This document shows, in pieces, positions 1-9,112 of a DNA stretch of 64,000 nucleotides. The number at the start of each line of letters is the position of its first letter. The first letter of the stretch is position 1. Location of the stretch: NCBI RefSeq assembly GCF_001693255.1, contig NZ_CP016474.1:762661-826660 (forward strand). The letters are read 5' to 3'. The notes under the pieces are model-generated. The model was not told the origin of the DNA, ran no database searches, and was given only the letters and a program-made list of their open reading frames with translations. The stretch comes from Picosynechococcus sp. PCC 7003. GTDB taxonomy: Bacteria > Cyanobacteriota > Cyanobacteriia > Cyanobacteriales > MRBY01. The position numbers were made by a program, and so were the translations under genes.

Positions 1-1769
1 CTGGCGTATAGCCCATTTTGGGCGAGCAGTTGATCGTGGTTCCCCGTTTCAAGAATTTCCCCTTGCTTCAGGACAATGATCTTATCCACATCCCGGATGG
101 TCGAGAGACGGTGGGCAATAATAATCGCTGTGCGGTCTTCGAGGAGTTGTTCTAGGGCTGACTGGATTAAAGCCTCTGTGCCCACATCCAGACTTGCCGT
201 CGCTTCATCAAGTACCAGAATTTTCGGATCGCGGATGGCCACCCGGGCAAAGGCCAGTAGTTGTTTTTGGCCCCCAGAAAGATTTGTCCCCCGTTCCCGG
301 AGGGCTGTGCGATACCCTTGGGGCAGTTCTTCGATGAGTTGATCGACGTTGGTTAGCACTGCGGCTTGCTTTACCGCCTCAAAGGGATACTCTTCTCCCA
401 GGGTAATATTGCGTTGGACATCCCCAGCAAAAAGAAAACTTTCTTGGAGGATCACGCCAATGTGCCGCCGCAGATCTTCTTGGGGGAGGTCACGAATATC
501 AATGCCATCGACGAGAATGCGTCCTTCACTAGGGTCGTACAGGCGACAGAGTAACCGGATGATTGAACTTTTGCCGGCACCCGTTGGCCCCACAAGGGCG
601 ATTTTTTCACCGGGTTTAATCTTGAAATTTAGGTTTTTTAGGACATATTCCCCAGGTTTATAGCCAAAGGAAACGTTATCAAAAATAATTTCACCGGAGG
701 CAGAATCCGAGAGATTTAAAGAAGTCGTTAAATGTTGTTGTTTATCTTGGATTTCGATGGGCTCCGACATTAACTCTGTCACCCGTTCGATGGCCGTCAA
801 CCCCGACTGGAACATGGTGAACTTGTCGGCAAATTGACGCAGGGGATTAAATAACCGCTGGGAGTAGAGGATAAAGGCGGACAGCACCCCAAAGCTCAGG
901 GCATCCTGGAAAATCAGCCAGCCTCCCAACCAAAGCACTCCGGCGATCGCCACCAGGGAAATCCACTCCAGGGTGGCAGAAACCGCTGAGTCATGGAAGA
1001 TGGTTTTATTAACGGCCAAACGATAGCGATCATTAACGGTGCGGAATAACTCTGCATTTAGCGCTTCCCGACGGAATAATTGCACGATATTAATCCCCGC
1101 GACATTTTCCTGGAGCATCGCGTTCAGTTGGGAGAGTTCTTCCCGGGCTTGGTAGTTGGCTTTGCGGTATTGTCCCTGGAAATACACGATCAAAAAGGTG
1201 ACAGGCAACAACATCAACATGAGGAGCGTCGCTAGCTGCCATTGCAACAGGAAAATCGACACAATAATCACGGCCAGGGAAATGACATCATTCACAATGC
1301 CGATCGCCCCACTGGCAAAAACATCGCCCAGGGCTTCCACGTCATTGGTTAAACGGGTGACGAGCTTGCCGACGGGCATCCGGTCAAAGAAGCGCGAAGA
1401 AAGGGACGTGACGTGATCAAATAAATCCTGGCGTACTCCTGCGGTAATTTCTTGGCCCACTTTTTGGACAAGGTAGCCTTGGATCGAGGTAAAGGCCAGG
1501 CGAATCACAATGGTAGCTAAGAGAATCCAGATTAAACGGTTAATCCCTTCTGAAATGCTGAGATCAGCGAGGATGCCCCACACTGTTTCGCCCCGCAACA
1601 GGGAAACGGCCTGACCGACAACGAGGGGTTGCACAGCACCGGCGATCGCCAAGGGGATCAGCAAAATAATCGACACAGCGAGGGTAATTAGATTTTTCTT
1701 GGCATAGGGAAGGAGCTTCCCGGCCAGTTGCCAATCATTTTTCGGAGCAGAAGAGGATGCGATCGCCAT
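1..1769 (-). CDS. ABC transporter ATP-binding/permease protein (partial, C-terminal end outside window)
   Basis: An ABC exporter half-transporter with both modules in one chain. About 589 residues are visible from the ATG at 1769, and the last few residues lie beyond base 1. The N-terminal half holds hydrophobic segments of an ABC transmembrane type-1 domain. The C-terminal half has Walker A GPTGAGKSS, signature LSGGQKQ, Walker B ILVLDEATASLD and the H-loop IIAHRLS. The family works as a dimer that exports lipids, peptides or drugs; the substrate cannot be read from the sequence. It is the last gene of a minus-strand run after the hydrolase and the PhnC-like ATPase, with a 26-base gap. Other exporters (MsbA-like, multidrug) look the same at this level. 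Confidence 0.9.
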   Translation of the reverse strand, partial: MAIASSSAPKNDWQLAGKLLPYAKKNLITLAVSIILLIPLAIAGAVQPLVVGQAVSLLRGETVWGILADLSISEGINRLIWILLATIVIRLAFTSIQGYLVQKVGQEITAGVRQDLFDHVTSLSSRFFDRMPVGKLVTRLTNDVEALGDVFASGAIGIVNDVISLAVIIVSIFLLQWQLATLLMLMLLPVTFLIVYFQGQYRKANYQAREELSQLNAMLQENVAGINIVQLFRREALNAELFRTVNDRYRLAVNKTIFHDSAVSATLEWISLVAIAGVLWLGGWLIFQDALSFGVLSAFILYSQRLFNPLRQFADKFTMFQSGLTAIERVTELMSEPIEIQDKQQHLTTSLNLSDSASGEIIFDNVSFGYKPGEYVLKNLNFKIKPGEKIALVGPTGAGKSSIIRLLCRLYDPSEGRILVDGIDIRDLPQEDLRRHIGVILQESFLFAGDVQRNITLGEEYPFEAVKQAAVLTNVDQLIEELPQGYRTALRERGTNLSGGQKQLLAFARVAIRDPKILVLDEATASLDVGTEALIQSALEQLLEDRTAIIIAHRLSTIRDVDKIIVLKQGEILETGNHDQLLAQNGLYA

Positions 1770-1795
1770 GGAGATTTTTCAAGAAATGCAGACAT

Positions 1796-2551
1796 CTAGT
1801 ATATCGATTGATCACCGTAGAGGTGGGCGATTTGGGCGTCACTGACCGTTGTGGTGGGCTGATCGAACAGAATTTGGCCGGCTTTGAGACCAATTAGGCG
1901 ATCGCAATGGCTCCGGGCAAACTCCAAGGAGTGGAGGCTAACAACGAGGGTTTTTCCCTGGGTTTCACAAAGCTGCACCAGTAAATCCATCATTTCCCGA
2001 CTCAGTTGGGGATCAAGGCTGGCAATGGGTTCGTCTGCGAGGATCACCGCCGGATTTTGCACCAAGACCCGCGCCAAGGCGACCCGTTGTTTTTGTCCCC
2101 CCGATAGGTCGCTGGTTCTAGCAAAAAGTTTTTCGGGGATGCCCACCTGTTTTAAGACGGTTTCGGCTAGGGGACGCTCACGGGGAAAGACCAGGGAAAA
2201 CAGCGCTTTTAGAAACGACCAACGTCCCAGATGACCCGCATTGACATTGTGAATGACGGCTAGACTTTCGACTAAGTGGAGTTGTTGATAAATGGTGCCG
2301 AGCTGCCGTTGGATGCGCCGCCGTCGCCTTGGGGAGAGGGTTGCGATCGCTTCCCCCCAGATGAGCAATTCCCCCTGGGTAGGCTGCCGTTGCCCATTGA
2401 GGAGACTGAGGAGGGTGCTTTTGCCTGCGCCACTGGCCCCAATTAGCCCCACCTTTTCGCCGGGATAAATTTCAAAATTGAGTTCCGTCAGGGCAGCAAC
2501 GCCCCGGAAATGACACGAGAGCGATCGCCCCACAAAAATTGGTTCTGTCAT
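1796..2551 (-). CDS. phnC: PhnC-type phosphonate/phosphite ABC transporter ATPase
   Basis: A 251-residue nucleotide-binding subunit of an import ABC transporter. Walker A GASGAGKST is at residues 38-46, signature LSGGQ at 149-153, Walker B VILADEP at 169-175 and the H-loop His near 207. The overall pattern, including the LSPRRRRRIQRQLG region, is that of the PhnC family, which powers uptake of phosphonates or phosphite. It has no permease or binding-protein gene beside it; a doubled PhnE-type permease sits about 44 kb away at 46276-47901. It starts 9 bases after the upstream hydrolase stop, so the two are probably cotranscribed. The family is fairly sure; the substrate is inferred. Confidence 0.82.
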   Translation of the reverse strand: MTEPIFVGRSLSCHFRGVAALTELNFEIYPGEKVGLIGASGAGKSTLLSLLNGQRQPTQGELLIWGEAIATLSPRRRRRIQRQLGTIYQQLHLVESLAVIHNVNAGHLGRWSFLKALFSLVFPRERPLAETVLKQVGIPEKLFARTSDLSGGQKQRVALARVLVQNPAVILADEPIASLDPQLSREMMDLLVQLCETQGKTLVVSLHSLEFARSHCDRLIGLKAGQILFDQPTTTVSDAQIAHLYGDQSIY

Positions 2552-2560
2552 CTGTTTTAA

Positions 2561-3409
2561 TCACCCGTGGCAGAGGGAACGGTGAGCTGCGAGCCAGGTA
2601 ATCCCTTGCTGGATGGTGGCTGGGCTCACGGCGGCTAGATTATGGTGGTCGGCCCCAGGCACCGCTTGGAATTGCTTGGGTTCGTTGGCGATCGCCCATA
2701 GTTGCCCCCCCATCGTATAGGGGACTGTTTCATCCAGTTCCCCGTGGCAAAAGAAAATCGGTAGCTGGAGTTGGGTGATTTTGGCCGCCGAGTCAAATCG
2801 TTGGTGCAGGAGAAACGAAACAGGAAAAATCCGATAGAGGGGTTTGGTGGTGGACATTGCCAACATTGAGGTAAAGGTGCCTTCTAAAAATAAGCCGCCG
2901 ACCGGGTACTGCTGGGCCAATTCAATGGCGATCGCCCCACCGAGGGAATGGCCGTGGATCATCAACTGCTGGGCTGGAATTTTCTTCGTTTGGGTGAGAA
3001 ATGTATAGGCTGCTGCCGCATCTGCGTACACCTGGGATTCTTGGGGGAAGCCGGGACTGCTATGGCCGAAACCCCGATAGTTAAAGGCCAAAACCGAATA
3101 GCCCGCTTGATACCACAGGGCGATCGCCTGGAAATTGTAGGCCGTTAACCCACCATTCCCATGGAGAAACAGTAACGTTTTATCGCCATTGCCCTGGGGC
3201 AGCCACCAACCCGTCAATTGTTGCGCTGGGGCGACGGGGATGGTGACCGTTTCGTAAGGCAAAGCAAAATCCGGCGGCACAGGATGCGGTGGTTGGGCTT
3301 GGGGTTCAAAAATAATCCGCCGCTGCCCAAAAAAAAGATAACCACAGCCCCCCAGATAGAGCAACACCAGTCCAATCAATAACCAGCCCAACATGATTTT
3401 CCTTGCCAT
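2561..3409 (-). CDS. Membrane-anchored alpha/beta hydrolase
   Basis: A 282-residue serine hydrolase of the alpha/beta fold. An N-terminal hydrophobic segment (residues 5-27) should anchor it in a membrane. The nucleophile elbow GHSLGG puts the catalytic Ser at 155; Asp226 (HGELDE) and His255/256 (GADHHN) complete the likely triad, and LFLHGNGG near 80-87 is the oxyanion-hole loop. This resembles the BEM46/FrsA-like group with unknown substrates. The ATG start is backed by the ribosome-binding sequence GAGGTGG five bases upstream. It is the first gene of the three-gene minus-strand run. Confidence 0.85.
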   Translation of the reverse strand: MARKIMLGWLLIGLVLLYLGGCGYLFFGQRRIIFEPQAQPPHPVPPDFALPYETVTIPVAPAQQLTGWWLPQGNGDKTLLFLHGNGGLTAYNFQAIALWYQAGYSVLAFNYRGFGHSSPGFPQESQVYADAAAAYTFLTQTKKIPAQQLMIHGHSLGGAIAIELAQQYPVGGLFLEGTFTSMLAMSTTKPLYRIFPVSFLLHQRFDSAAKITQLQLPIFFCHGELDETVPYTMGGQLWAIANEPKQFQAVPGADHHNLAAVSPATIQQGITWLAAHRSLCHG

Positions 3410-3474
3410 ACACCACCTCTAAATCATAGGCAGATTCCCTGGGGGAGCCAAGAATTTCAGGACAGTTTTTTGAT

Positions 3475-3484
3475 TGTCCGGACA
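3475..3484. promoter_or_regulatory. Perfect 10-bp palindrome TGTCCGGACA between divergent genes
   Basis: TGTCCGGACA is a perfect palindrome in the 178-base gap between the divergent hydrolase operon and rlmN. Another GGACA lies 15 bases to the left. Its place between two outward-facing genes would suit an operator, but no regulator is known and chance cannot be excluded. Confidence 0.25.
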
Positions 3485-3587
3485 CCCCACCAGGAAGCAG
3501 TAGCCCCTATGCCACAATGGAAGAGGAATTTTTTTTACTTAATCCCTTAACCCAATCACAGGCGATCGCCCCTTTCCCTTGCAACCC

Positions 3588-4628
3588 ATGCCCCAAGACG
3601 TACTCCTCGGCAAAAGTCTCCCGGAACTGACCCACTGGATCGAAACCACCGGCCAACCCGCCTACCGTGGCAAGCAACTTTACAATTGGCTCTACCAAAA
3701 AGGAATCCACGACCTGGATGAGATCACTGTCTTTCCGAAGGCTTGGCGCGAACAAATGGGGACTTATCCCGTGGGGCGATCGCAGATCCACCACCAACGC
3801 ACCGCCCCCGATGGTACCCGCAAATATCTCCTCCAACTCCACGACGGCTTAATTATTGAGACCGTTGGTATCCCCACCGAAAAACGCCTCACTGTCTGTG
3901 TTTCTTCTCAGGTGGGCTGTGCCATGGCCTGTGATTTTTGTGCCACCGGCAAAAGTGGCTTTACCCGGCACCTCCAGGCCCACGAAATTATTGATCAAGT
4001 GCTCACTGTCCAAGCAGACTTCCAGCAACGGGTCAGCCATGTGGTGTTTATGGGCATGGGAGAACCCCTCGCCAACCTCGAACAAGTGCTGAAATCGGTC
4101 CAGAGCCTGAACCAAGACATCGGCATTGGCCAGCGATCGCTGACAGTTTCTACCGTGGGGGTACCCGATCAGATCCGCGCCCTGGCCCAGCAGAATTTAC
4201 AAATCACCCTAGCGGTAAGCCTCCACGCCCCAAACCAAGCTCTCCGAGAATCCATTATCCCCACCGCTGTCCATTATCCCATTGAGGATCTGTTAGACGA
4301 ATGCCGCGAGTATGTCGCCATTACCCGTCGCCGTCTCAGTTTTGAATACATTTTGTTGGCGGGGGTGAATGATTTGCCCGACCATGCCGCCGAATTAGCC
4401 AAAAAACTGAAGGGGTTCCAAAGCCATGTAAATTTGATTCCCTACAATCCCATTACCGAGGTTCCTTTCCAGCGACCAGGGAAAAAACGAATTAATGTCT
4501 TTAAGCAAATACTCCAGGATCACAAGATTGCGGTGAGTGTGCGTTATTCTAAGGGCTTGGAAGCAGACGCGGCCTGCGGTCAACTGCGGTCAAACCTCCG
4601 ACGATCGGCCCCGGCAACGGTAAAATAA
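3588..4628 (+). CDS. rlmN: Dual-specificity RNA methyltransferase RlmN
   Basis: A radical SAM enzyme that methylates C2 of A2503 in 23S rRNA and A37 in some tRNAs. The radical SAM cluster motif is C111-AMA-C115-DF-C118, followed by ATG. A second essential cysteine is present near the C-terminus in DAACGQL. At 346 residues it has the family's normal length. I chose ATG at 3588; an in-frame TTG at 3579 gives only three more residues. It diverges from the hydrolase operon, and tatA follows 35 bases downstream on the same strand. Confidence 0.95.
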   Translation: MPQDVLLGKSLPELTHWIETTGQPAYRGKQLYNWLYQKGIHDLDEITVFPKAWREQMGTYPVGRSQIHHQRTAPDGTRKYLLQLHDGLIIETVGIPTEKRLTVCVSSQVGCAMACDFCATGKSGFTRHLQAHEIIDQVLTVQADFQQRVSHVVFMGMGEPLANLEQVLKSVQSLNQDIGIGQRSLTVSTVGVPDQIRALAQQNLQITLAVSLHAPNQALRESIIPTAVHYPIEDLLDECREYVAITRRRLSFEYILLAGVNDLPDHAAELAKKLKGFQSHVNLIPYNPITEVPFQRPGKKRINVFKQILQDHKIAVSVRYSKGLEADAACGQLRSNLRRSAPATVK

Positions 4629-4663
4629 AACAGCAAAAACCCACCCTTAACCCCAAAGAATCT

Positions 4664-4960
4664 ATGAATATTTTCGGGATTGGCCTGCCAGAAATGGCCC
4701 TTATTTTTATTATTGCTCTATTAATTTTTGGCCCAAAAAAGTTGCCGGAGATTGGTCGGAGCCTAGGGAAAACGATCCGCAGTTTCCAGGATGCCTCCAG
4801 CGAATTCCAGGAGGAATTCAAGAAAGAAGCTGAAAAAATTGAAAAAACCGTTTCGATGCAGGCCCGCCTAGAGGAAGGGAACGGCGAAAAAGTCGAGGCT
4901 TCAGAAGCTAAACCGGAAACCTCTGATCAGGAAACAAAGGCTGATACCCCATCTAGTTAG
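4664..4960 (+). CDS. tatA: Twin-arginine translocase subunit TatA/TatE family
   Basis: A 98-residue subunit of the Tat pathway, which moves folded proteins across thylakoid and plasma membranes. It shows the TatA/B/E layout: a short N-terminal membrane helix (about residues 6-21), the FGPKKLPE hinge and an amphipathic helix (IGRSLGKTIRSF). A charged, disordered Glu/Lys-rich tail runs from about residue 45 to the end. The single hinge glycine and short length point to TatA/E rather than TatB. It follows rlmN closely and may share its transcript. Confidence 0.93.
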   Translation: MNIFGIGLPEMALIFIIALLIFGPKKLPEIGRSLGKTIRSFQDASSEFQEEFKKEAEKIEKTVSMQARLEEGNGEKVEASEAKPETSDQETKADTPSS

Positions 4961-4992
4961 AGCGCAACTGGGTTTGTCTTTGGTGTCTTGCT

Positions 4993-5460
4993 TCAAGCCC
5001 ATTGACTGCCTGGGGTTTGACGGGGGCGATCGCCTAATAATTGTTGTTGAACGGCCTGTTGTAGATCCTGGCGGCGAATTTCAACGCTACCCTGGGCCTC
5101 GGTGATAATCAAACTATCGACGGCGGCCATCGAAAACAGTTGAAATAACAGGTGGGTGACGGGCAGTGGCACAGCAATTAGGGACGGATCCGCATTGCTG
5201 CTACCCTGATGCTGCTGGGCGAGGGCGAGGGTGGAGAAGCCATAAATCACGGTTTTGGTCCGCTGGGGATCGCTCTGGTGGGCAAGGGTCGTGATCAGCC
5301 AGTCTCCCCCTAAGGATTGGCAGACATAGTATTCAAGGGATTGTAATTTTTGGGCGAAAGCTTTGAGCACTGGGGCGATCGCCTGGGCCATCACCTGGGG
5401 CATGGTGCCATCCTGGGGGGCTTGGTCAATGAGGATTTGCAGTTGTTGGTCTAAATCCAT
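4993..5460 (-). CDS. Conserved cyanobacterial protein of unknown function
   Basis: A 155-residue soluble protein with no catalytic motif that I recognise. It starts MDLDQQLQILIDQAPQ and is mainly helical at the N-terminus, with a central stretch that looks like beta strands (DWLITTLAH, TKTVIYGFSTL). The reading frame stays open upstream to a TTG at 5523, but the ATG at 5460 is preferred because the extension is short and unlike the rest. It lies just downstream of the glycosyltransferase on the same strand (74-base gap). Function unknown. Confidence 0.7.
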   Translation of the reverse strand: MDLDQQLQILIDQAPQDGTMPQVMAQAIAPVLKAFAQKLQSLEYYVCQSLGGDWLITTLAHQSDPQRTKTVIYGFSTLALAQQHQGSSNADPSLIAVPLPVTHLLFQLFSMAAVDSLIITEAQGSVEIRRQDLQQAVQQQLLGDRPRQTPGSQWA

Positions 5461-5534
5461 AGAAAAAATATCAAGGCGATCGCCAAAAAATAGACTGGTC
5501 TCCCCATGATAAACCCTGGCCAAAAGTAAGCCTT

Positions 5535-6698
5535 TTAGGGAAAACTTTGTACTGGCGTCGGATGGTGGGCAGATGCCGCCGTGGGACAGAGCTCTTGGTA
5601 CGTTTGTTCGAGCTGACTAATATTGTTCTGCAAAGTGTAACGTTCTAACACGCGCTGCCTCGCCTTGTGACCCAGGATTGTGACTAATTCTGGCTGCTCA
5701 CGGAACAAGGGTAAAAGGGTTTTCAGTTGTCCGGTGACTCCCTGGGTATCGAGGACGACTCCGGCTCCCTGATTGAGCACTTCCCCATCGGCGCCGGCAT
5801 CCGTGGCAATGCAGGCTAAACCGCAGGCCATCGCTTCAAGCAATGATAAAGATAATCCTTCCACCAAGGACGGCAACACAAATACATCCGCCGCCCGGAG
5901 GAGATCGATCCGCTGCACTTCATCCCCGATGAATCCAAGCCACCGCACCCCTTGATCCTCGGTATAGAGCAACTCTAAGGAAGCCTTGAGGGGGCCATCA
6001 CCGACCATTAACAGCACGCAATCTTCCCCCATATTGGCCAGTCGCCAGGCTTTGAGGAGAGCTTCTACATTTTTTTCGGGGGCAATGCGGCCCTGGTAAA
6101 TAAACACCCGTTTCGCTTTGAAGGTATGGCGGTAGGCACTGAGGGCCGGGGCATATTTTTGTTCATCGACGCCATTGGGAATAATGCGCACCGTATCCCG
6201 TGGCACCCCCAGTTTGACGAGCATTTCTTTTTGAATTTCTGAAAAGACAATTACCCGGTCGTAGTTGGCTAGGCAAGGGGCATAGAGCTGGTAGGTGAGG
6301 TATTGGGTACTGGATTTGAGGTTCCGTAGCTTGCTGTCAAAGGGAGGGTGAAAGGTGGCCACTAGGGGCAAATCTAATTCGCGGCAAATGTCGGGCAGGC
6401 GAAAATCTAGGGGCGAGAGGGTCAGGGAGGCATGGACGAGGTCTGGCTGGAATTGCTGGAGCGATCGCATCAGCACATGACTCGATTTGGGACTGGGGAT
6501 CGTATAAATTTGCGACTTGTAGAGGAACGGTAAAAAAACCTCTGGGCAGTCCCGCCATTTTTGATCACATTCTTCTTGCTGGGCAAAGTGGAGAAAGCTT
6601 ACTTGATAGCCCCGATCAAGGAGGTGATTGGTCACTTCACGGCCATAGGTGACATTGCCACAAAAAGGAGATTTTTTACCGAGCCAAGCAACATGCAT
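5535..6698 (-). CDS. Glycosyltransferase family 4 protein
   Basis: A 387-residue retaining glycosyltransferase of the GT-B fold. The C-terminal nucleotide-sugar domain has PNGVDEQKY, the strand YQGRIAPEKN, VGDGPLK and the E-x7-E motif in EGLSLSLLEAMACG. The N-terminal acceptor domain opens with HVAWLGKKSP and a glycine-rich loop. These enzymes move a sugar from a nucleotide donor to lipids or polysaccharides at the inner face of the membrane; donor and acceptor cannot be told here. It sits 23 bases after the MFS transporter on the same strand, so the pair may be an operon. Confidence 0.9.
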   Translation of the reverse strand: MHVAWLGKKSPFCGNVTYGREVTNHLLDRGYQVSFLHFAQQEECDQKWRDCPEVFLPFLYKSQIYTIPSPKSSHVLMRSLQQFQPDLVHASLTLSPLDFRLPDICRELDLPLVATFHPPFDSKLRNLKSSTQYLTYQLYAPCLANYDRVIVFSEIQKEMLVKLGVPRDTVRIIPNGVDEQKYAPALSAYRHTFKAKRVFIYQGRIAPEKNVEALLKAWRLANMGEDCVLLMVGDGPLKASLELLYTEDQGVRWLGFIGDEVQRIDLLRAADVFVLPSLVEGLSLSLLEAMACGLACIATDAGADGEVLNQGAGVVLDTQGVTGQLKTLLPLFREQPELVTILGHKARQRVLERYTLQNNISQLEQTYQELCPTAASAHHPTPVQSFP

Positions 6699-6721
6699 TG
6701 AGGGGGATCCTGTGGTGTGCG

Positions 6722-8080
6722 TTAGGATTTGATTGAAATATACCAGTTCAATACCCCACCGGCGATCGCCAATCCCGAAAGGCCCAGAAGTACCGGTTGC
6801 AGGCCAAAAAAGGTTTCTGCCACCCCAGCCAGGGCTAGAGGTAAAGATAGAGCAATATTAACAGCATTATTCTGTAAACCGAAAACCTTCCCCCGGAGGA
6901 TCGCCGGGGTTTCGCGCTGGATCGTTGTCTGCATCGGCACTCCTACTAGGGCCGCAAAAAAGCCCAGACAGGTGGTACTCGCAAGGGCAAAAACCAAATT
7001 GTGGATCGAAAAAGAGAGAGCAATTAAGGCGATCGCCGTCCCAATGGAACCCCAAAGGCTGAGGGTACGGTAGGGCAACTGATTACCCCAGTGACCCAAA
7101 AAGAAAGCACCGATCCCTAAACCAACGCCCCCCGCTGCCAACAAAAAGCCAAACTGCTCCGCCTTTAACCCAGGGATTTGGGCTGCCAGACTCACCGCCA
7201 ACACCGCCAGGGCTGCAAACACAGAAAATAAAATCACCAATTGAATGAGAGCATTACGAACCCGGTGGTTTTCATTTAGATAGCGCAATCCGTCTTTGAT
7301 ATCCTCCCAGACGTGGGGCTGTTCTCGTTGGCGATCCGTTTCCGTTTCATTGGTCTTCAGGGCCAACAAGATCAGACCGGCGATCGCATAACCTCCCCCA
7401 ACCACGAATTCTTTGCCCCAAGCGCCCGTAATGCCGAAGGACTCAACCAGTTGATCCGCTAGGCCCAATAACGGTTCTCCCACCGCAAACCCCACAATTA
7501 ACAAAGCCATCATCGTGGTGGTGTAGAGAGAATTGGCCGCCAATAGATGTTTGTTCTTCACAATGAGCGGTAAAGTCGCCTGTTCCGCTGGCGCAAAAAA
7601 TTGTGTCAAGGTAGAAACAGCAAAGGTGATCCCCAACAAAAAGACAAATCCAGGGGGAAGCTCCCACCAATTGGGCTGATCCCGCACTAGCCAGAGTAGG
7701 AGCGGGATACAAAAGACAAAGATGCCCCGCAACAAATTCGAAATAATTAGAGTTCCTTTTTTAGACCAGCGATCCACATAGACCCCTGCAACGGAACCAA
7801 ACAAAATAGCAGGCACCGTAAAAGCAATCATGATCGCCGAGACCCAAGCACTAATGCTCTGATCCGCCGTTTTAAAGTGACTGGCAATCAAAGCAATCAT
7901 CAGCACGAGATAAATCTTATCGGCTAGCTGTGAAAAGATTTGGCCAAGCCAAAGGACGAGAAATTTGGGGTTGCGCAATACAGGCCCAAAACCATCTACG
8001 CTTTCGGACGGGGCCGTACCCATCTCGGTTGGGGGAGTATCTTTGGGGGAGAGGGTCGGTAGATCCGTTTCCGTTGACAT
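6722..8080 (-). CDS. MFS transporter
   Basis: A 452-residue membrane protein with about 12 hydrophobic segments. The first is preceded by a polar N-terminal tail of about 30 residues rich in Pro, Ser and Thr. The loop after helices 2-3, VYVDRWSKKGTLI, matches the conserved D-R-x-x-R/K loop of the major facilitator superfamily. It resembles the MFS_3/EntS-like branch, often annotated as an exporter; the substrate is unknown. It lies immediately upstream of the GT4 gene, which hints at a shared envelope role, but that is only context. Confidence 0.88.
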   Translation of the reverse strand: MSTETDLPTLSPKDTPPTEMGTAPSESVDGFGPVLRNPKFLVLWLGQIFSQLADKIYLVLMIALIASHFKTADQSISAWVSAIMIAFTVPAILFGSVAGVYVDRWSKKGTLIISNLLRGIFVFCIPLLLWLVRDQPNWWELPPGFVFLLGITFAVSTLTQFFAPAEQATLPLIVKNKHLLAANSLYTTTMMALLIVGFAVGEPLLGLADQLVESFGITGAWGKEFVVGGGYAIAGLILLALKTNETETDRQREQPHVWEDIKDGLRYLNENHRVRNALIQLVILFSVFAALAVLAVSLAAQIPGLKAEQFGFLLAAGGVGLGIGAFFLGHWGNQLPYRTLSLWGSIGTAIALIALSFSIHNLVFALASTTCLGFFAALVGVPMQTTIQRETPAILRGKVFGLQNNAVNIALSLPLALAGVAETFFGLQPVLLGLSGLAIAGGVLNWYISIKS

Positions 8081-8199
8081 GCGTGCTCGGCAACCAAAAA
8101 GTTGATAAAGAAATCACTTTTAAGTATAAATCCTGCGATCGCCTTATGTTGGGGAGTTACCGCCCAGGATTTACCCGGATTGTGTGCCTAGTAACGAAG

Positions 8200-8649
8200 T
8201 TAGTGGTGATGGCCATAGGCCCCATCTTCCGGGAAAAAAGGCATCATTTCTTGTTTAAGTTGTAACCCCAGCCCAGTGAGCATATCTTCGAGTACATGGT
8301 CTGGGGACAGGCGAAGATATTGGGGATGAACTTCTAAGGGCACATGGCGGTTGCCAAGATGGTAAGCGGCCCTGAGCAGTTCAAAGGGAGTCGAGGCCGT
8401 TACGGTGACCACAGGTTCAGGTTTTGCCTTAACCTGCACGAGGGTAGAGCCAGTGGCGGTTTGGAAGTAGTCGTCGGGATGGATATGGCTGCCCCGGGGC
8501 AAGTTGAAGTGAATCGCTTGGCCATTGTCTAACTCCAAGCGTTGGCGGCTCTTTTGACGTTCGGCAGCAGTGAGAAATAGTTCTAGATCTACTTGGATCG
8601 GTGCCTGGGGTTGGTATTTTTGAGTCAGGATCAAGTCAGCGTTAGTCAT
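8200..8649 (-). CDS. ureE: Urease accessory protein UreE
   Basis: A 149-residue nickel metallochaperone that hands Ni to the urease maturation complex UreD-UreF-UreG. It has the two-domain family pattern: an N-terminal peptide-binding domain with RGSHIHPDDYF near the middle, then the metal-binding part with YHLGNRHVPLEV and LRLSPDHVLEDML. It ends in a short His tail (YGHHH) like many UreE proteins. No other urease gene is present in the window. The 119-base gap to the MFS gene suggests a separate transcript. Confidence 0.93.
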   Translation of the reverse strand: MTNADLILTQKYQPQAPIQVDLELFLTAAERQKSRQRLELDNGQAIHFNLPRGSHIHPDDYFQTATGSTLVQVKAKPEPVVTVTASTPFELLRAAYHLGNRHVPLEVHPQYLRLSPDHVLEDMLTGLGLQLKQEMMPFFPEDGAYGHHH

Positions 8650-9112
8650 CGGCTCTAGCGATATGAAAGTGAAAGAAAACCGGCAATCCTAAAGGAATGA
8701 ACATTAGTTTAGCCTAGACCACTCTATAACTCGACTTTGTGCCACAGGAATAATGTTTAAGCAAAAAACATTTTACAGGAAAATAACAGGGAGAATATTG
8801 TGAGAAAAGTATTCGTATCATCTATAGTTAATGCACAAAAAAGTATTTATAGAGAATGGGCCTTCGAGCTTATTTATAAAGCTTCCTTACCCTCACTCTG
8901 GGGGAGATTTTTTGGGAATGAATAGGATAAAATCCCCCATTTTGCTGGAGCTTTGATGAGGAGATTTAGGGAACAACTTAAGAGATTCATTTACTTTATA
9001 AGTAGCCTCTTAACGATTAATTACAAAAACTTTGAGATTTTTGGCGGTTTTTAGCGATCGCCGACCAGGGAAGCTAGCCTGGAAGTGTCTAGTCGTAAAC
9101 CCAATCAAACCG
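8650..9112. other. 463-base AT-rich intergenic region with repeat-like hairpin and one candidate short ORF
   Basis: Between ureE and the 70-residue Cys/His protein there is no clear gene. The stretch is AT-rich. It holds a candidate 41-codon reading frame (8800-8925), an imperfect inverted repeat GGGGGAGATTTT / AAAATCCCCC (about 8901-8938) and a 7-bp inverted repeat TTAAGAG / CTCTTAA (8978-8984 and 9007-9013). The G/C runs resemble the G5/C5 hairpin repeat at 12671-12689. It probably carries the divergent promoters, but I see no convincing -35/-10 pair. Confidence 0.4.
8800..8925 (+). CDS. Candidate small ORF (41 aa), unrecognised
   Basis: A GTG-initiated frame encoding 41 residues that begins MRKVFVSS and ends RFFGNE. 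Its main support is a good ribosome-binding site: AGGGAG at 8788-8793, six bases before the GTG. The product has mixed charge, no membrane segment and no motif I know. The 3' part overlaps the G-run inverted repeat, so it may be a chance frame over a repeat. Low confidence. Confidence 0.25.
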   Translation: MRKVFVSSIVNAQKSIYREWAFELIYKASLPSLWGRFFGNE

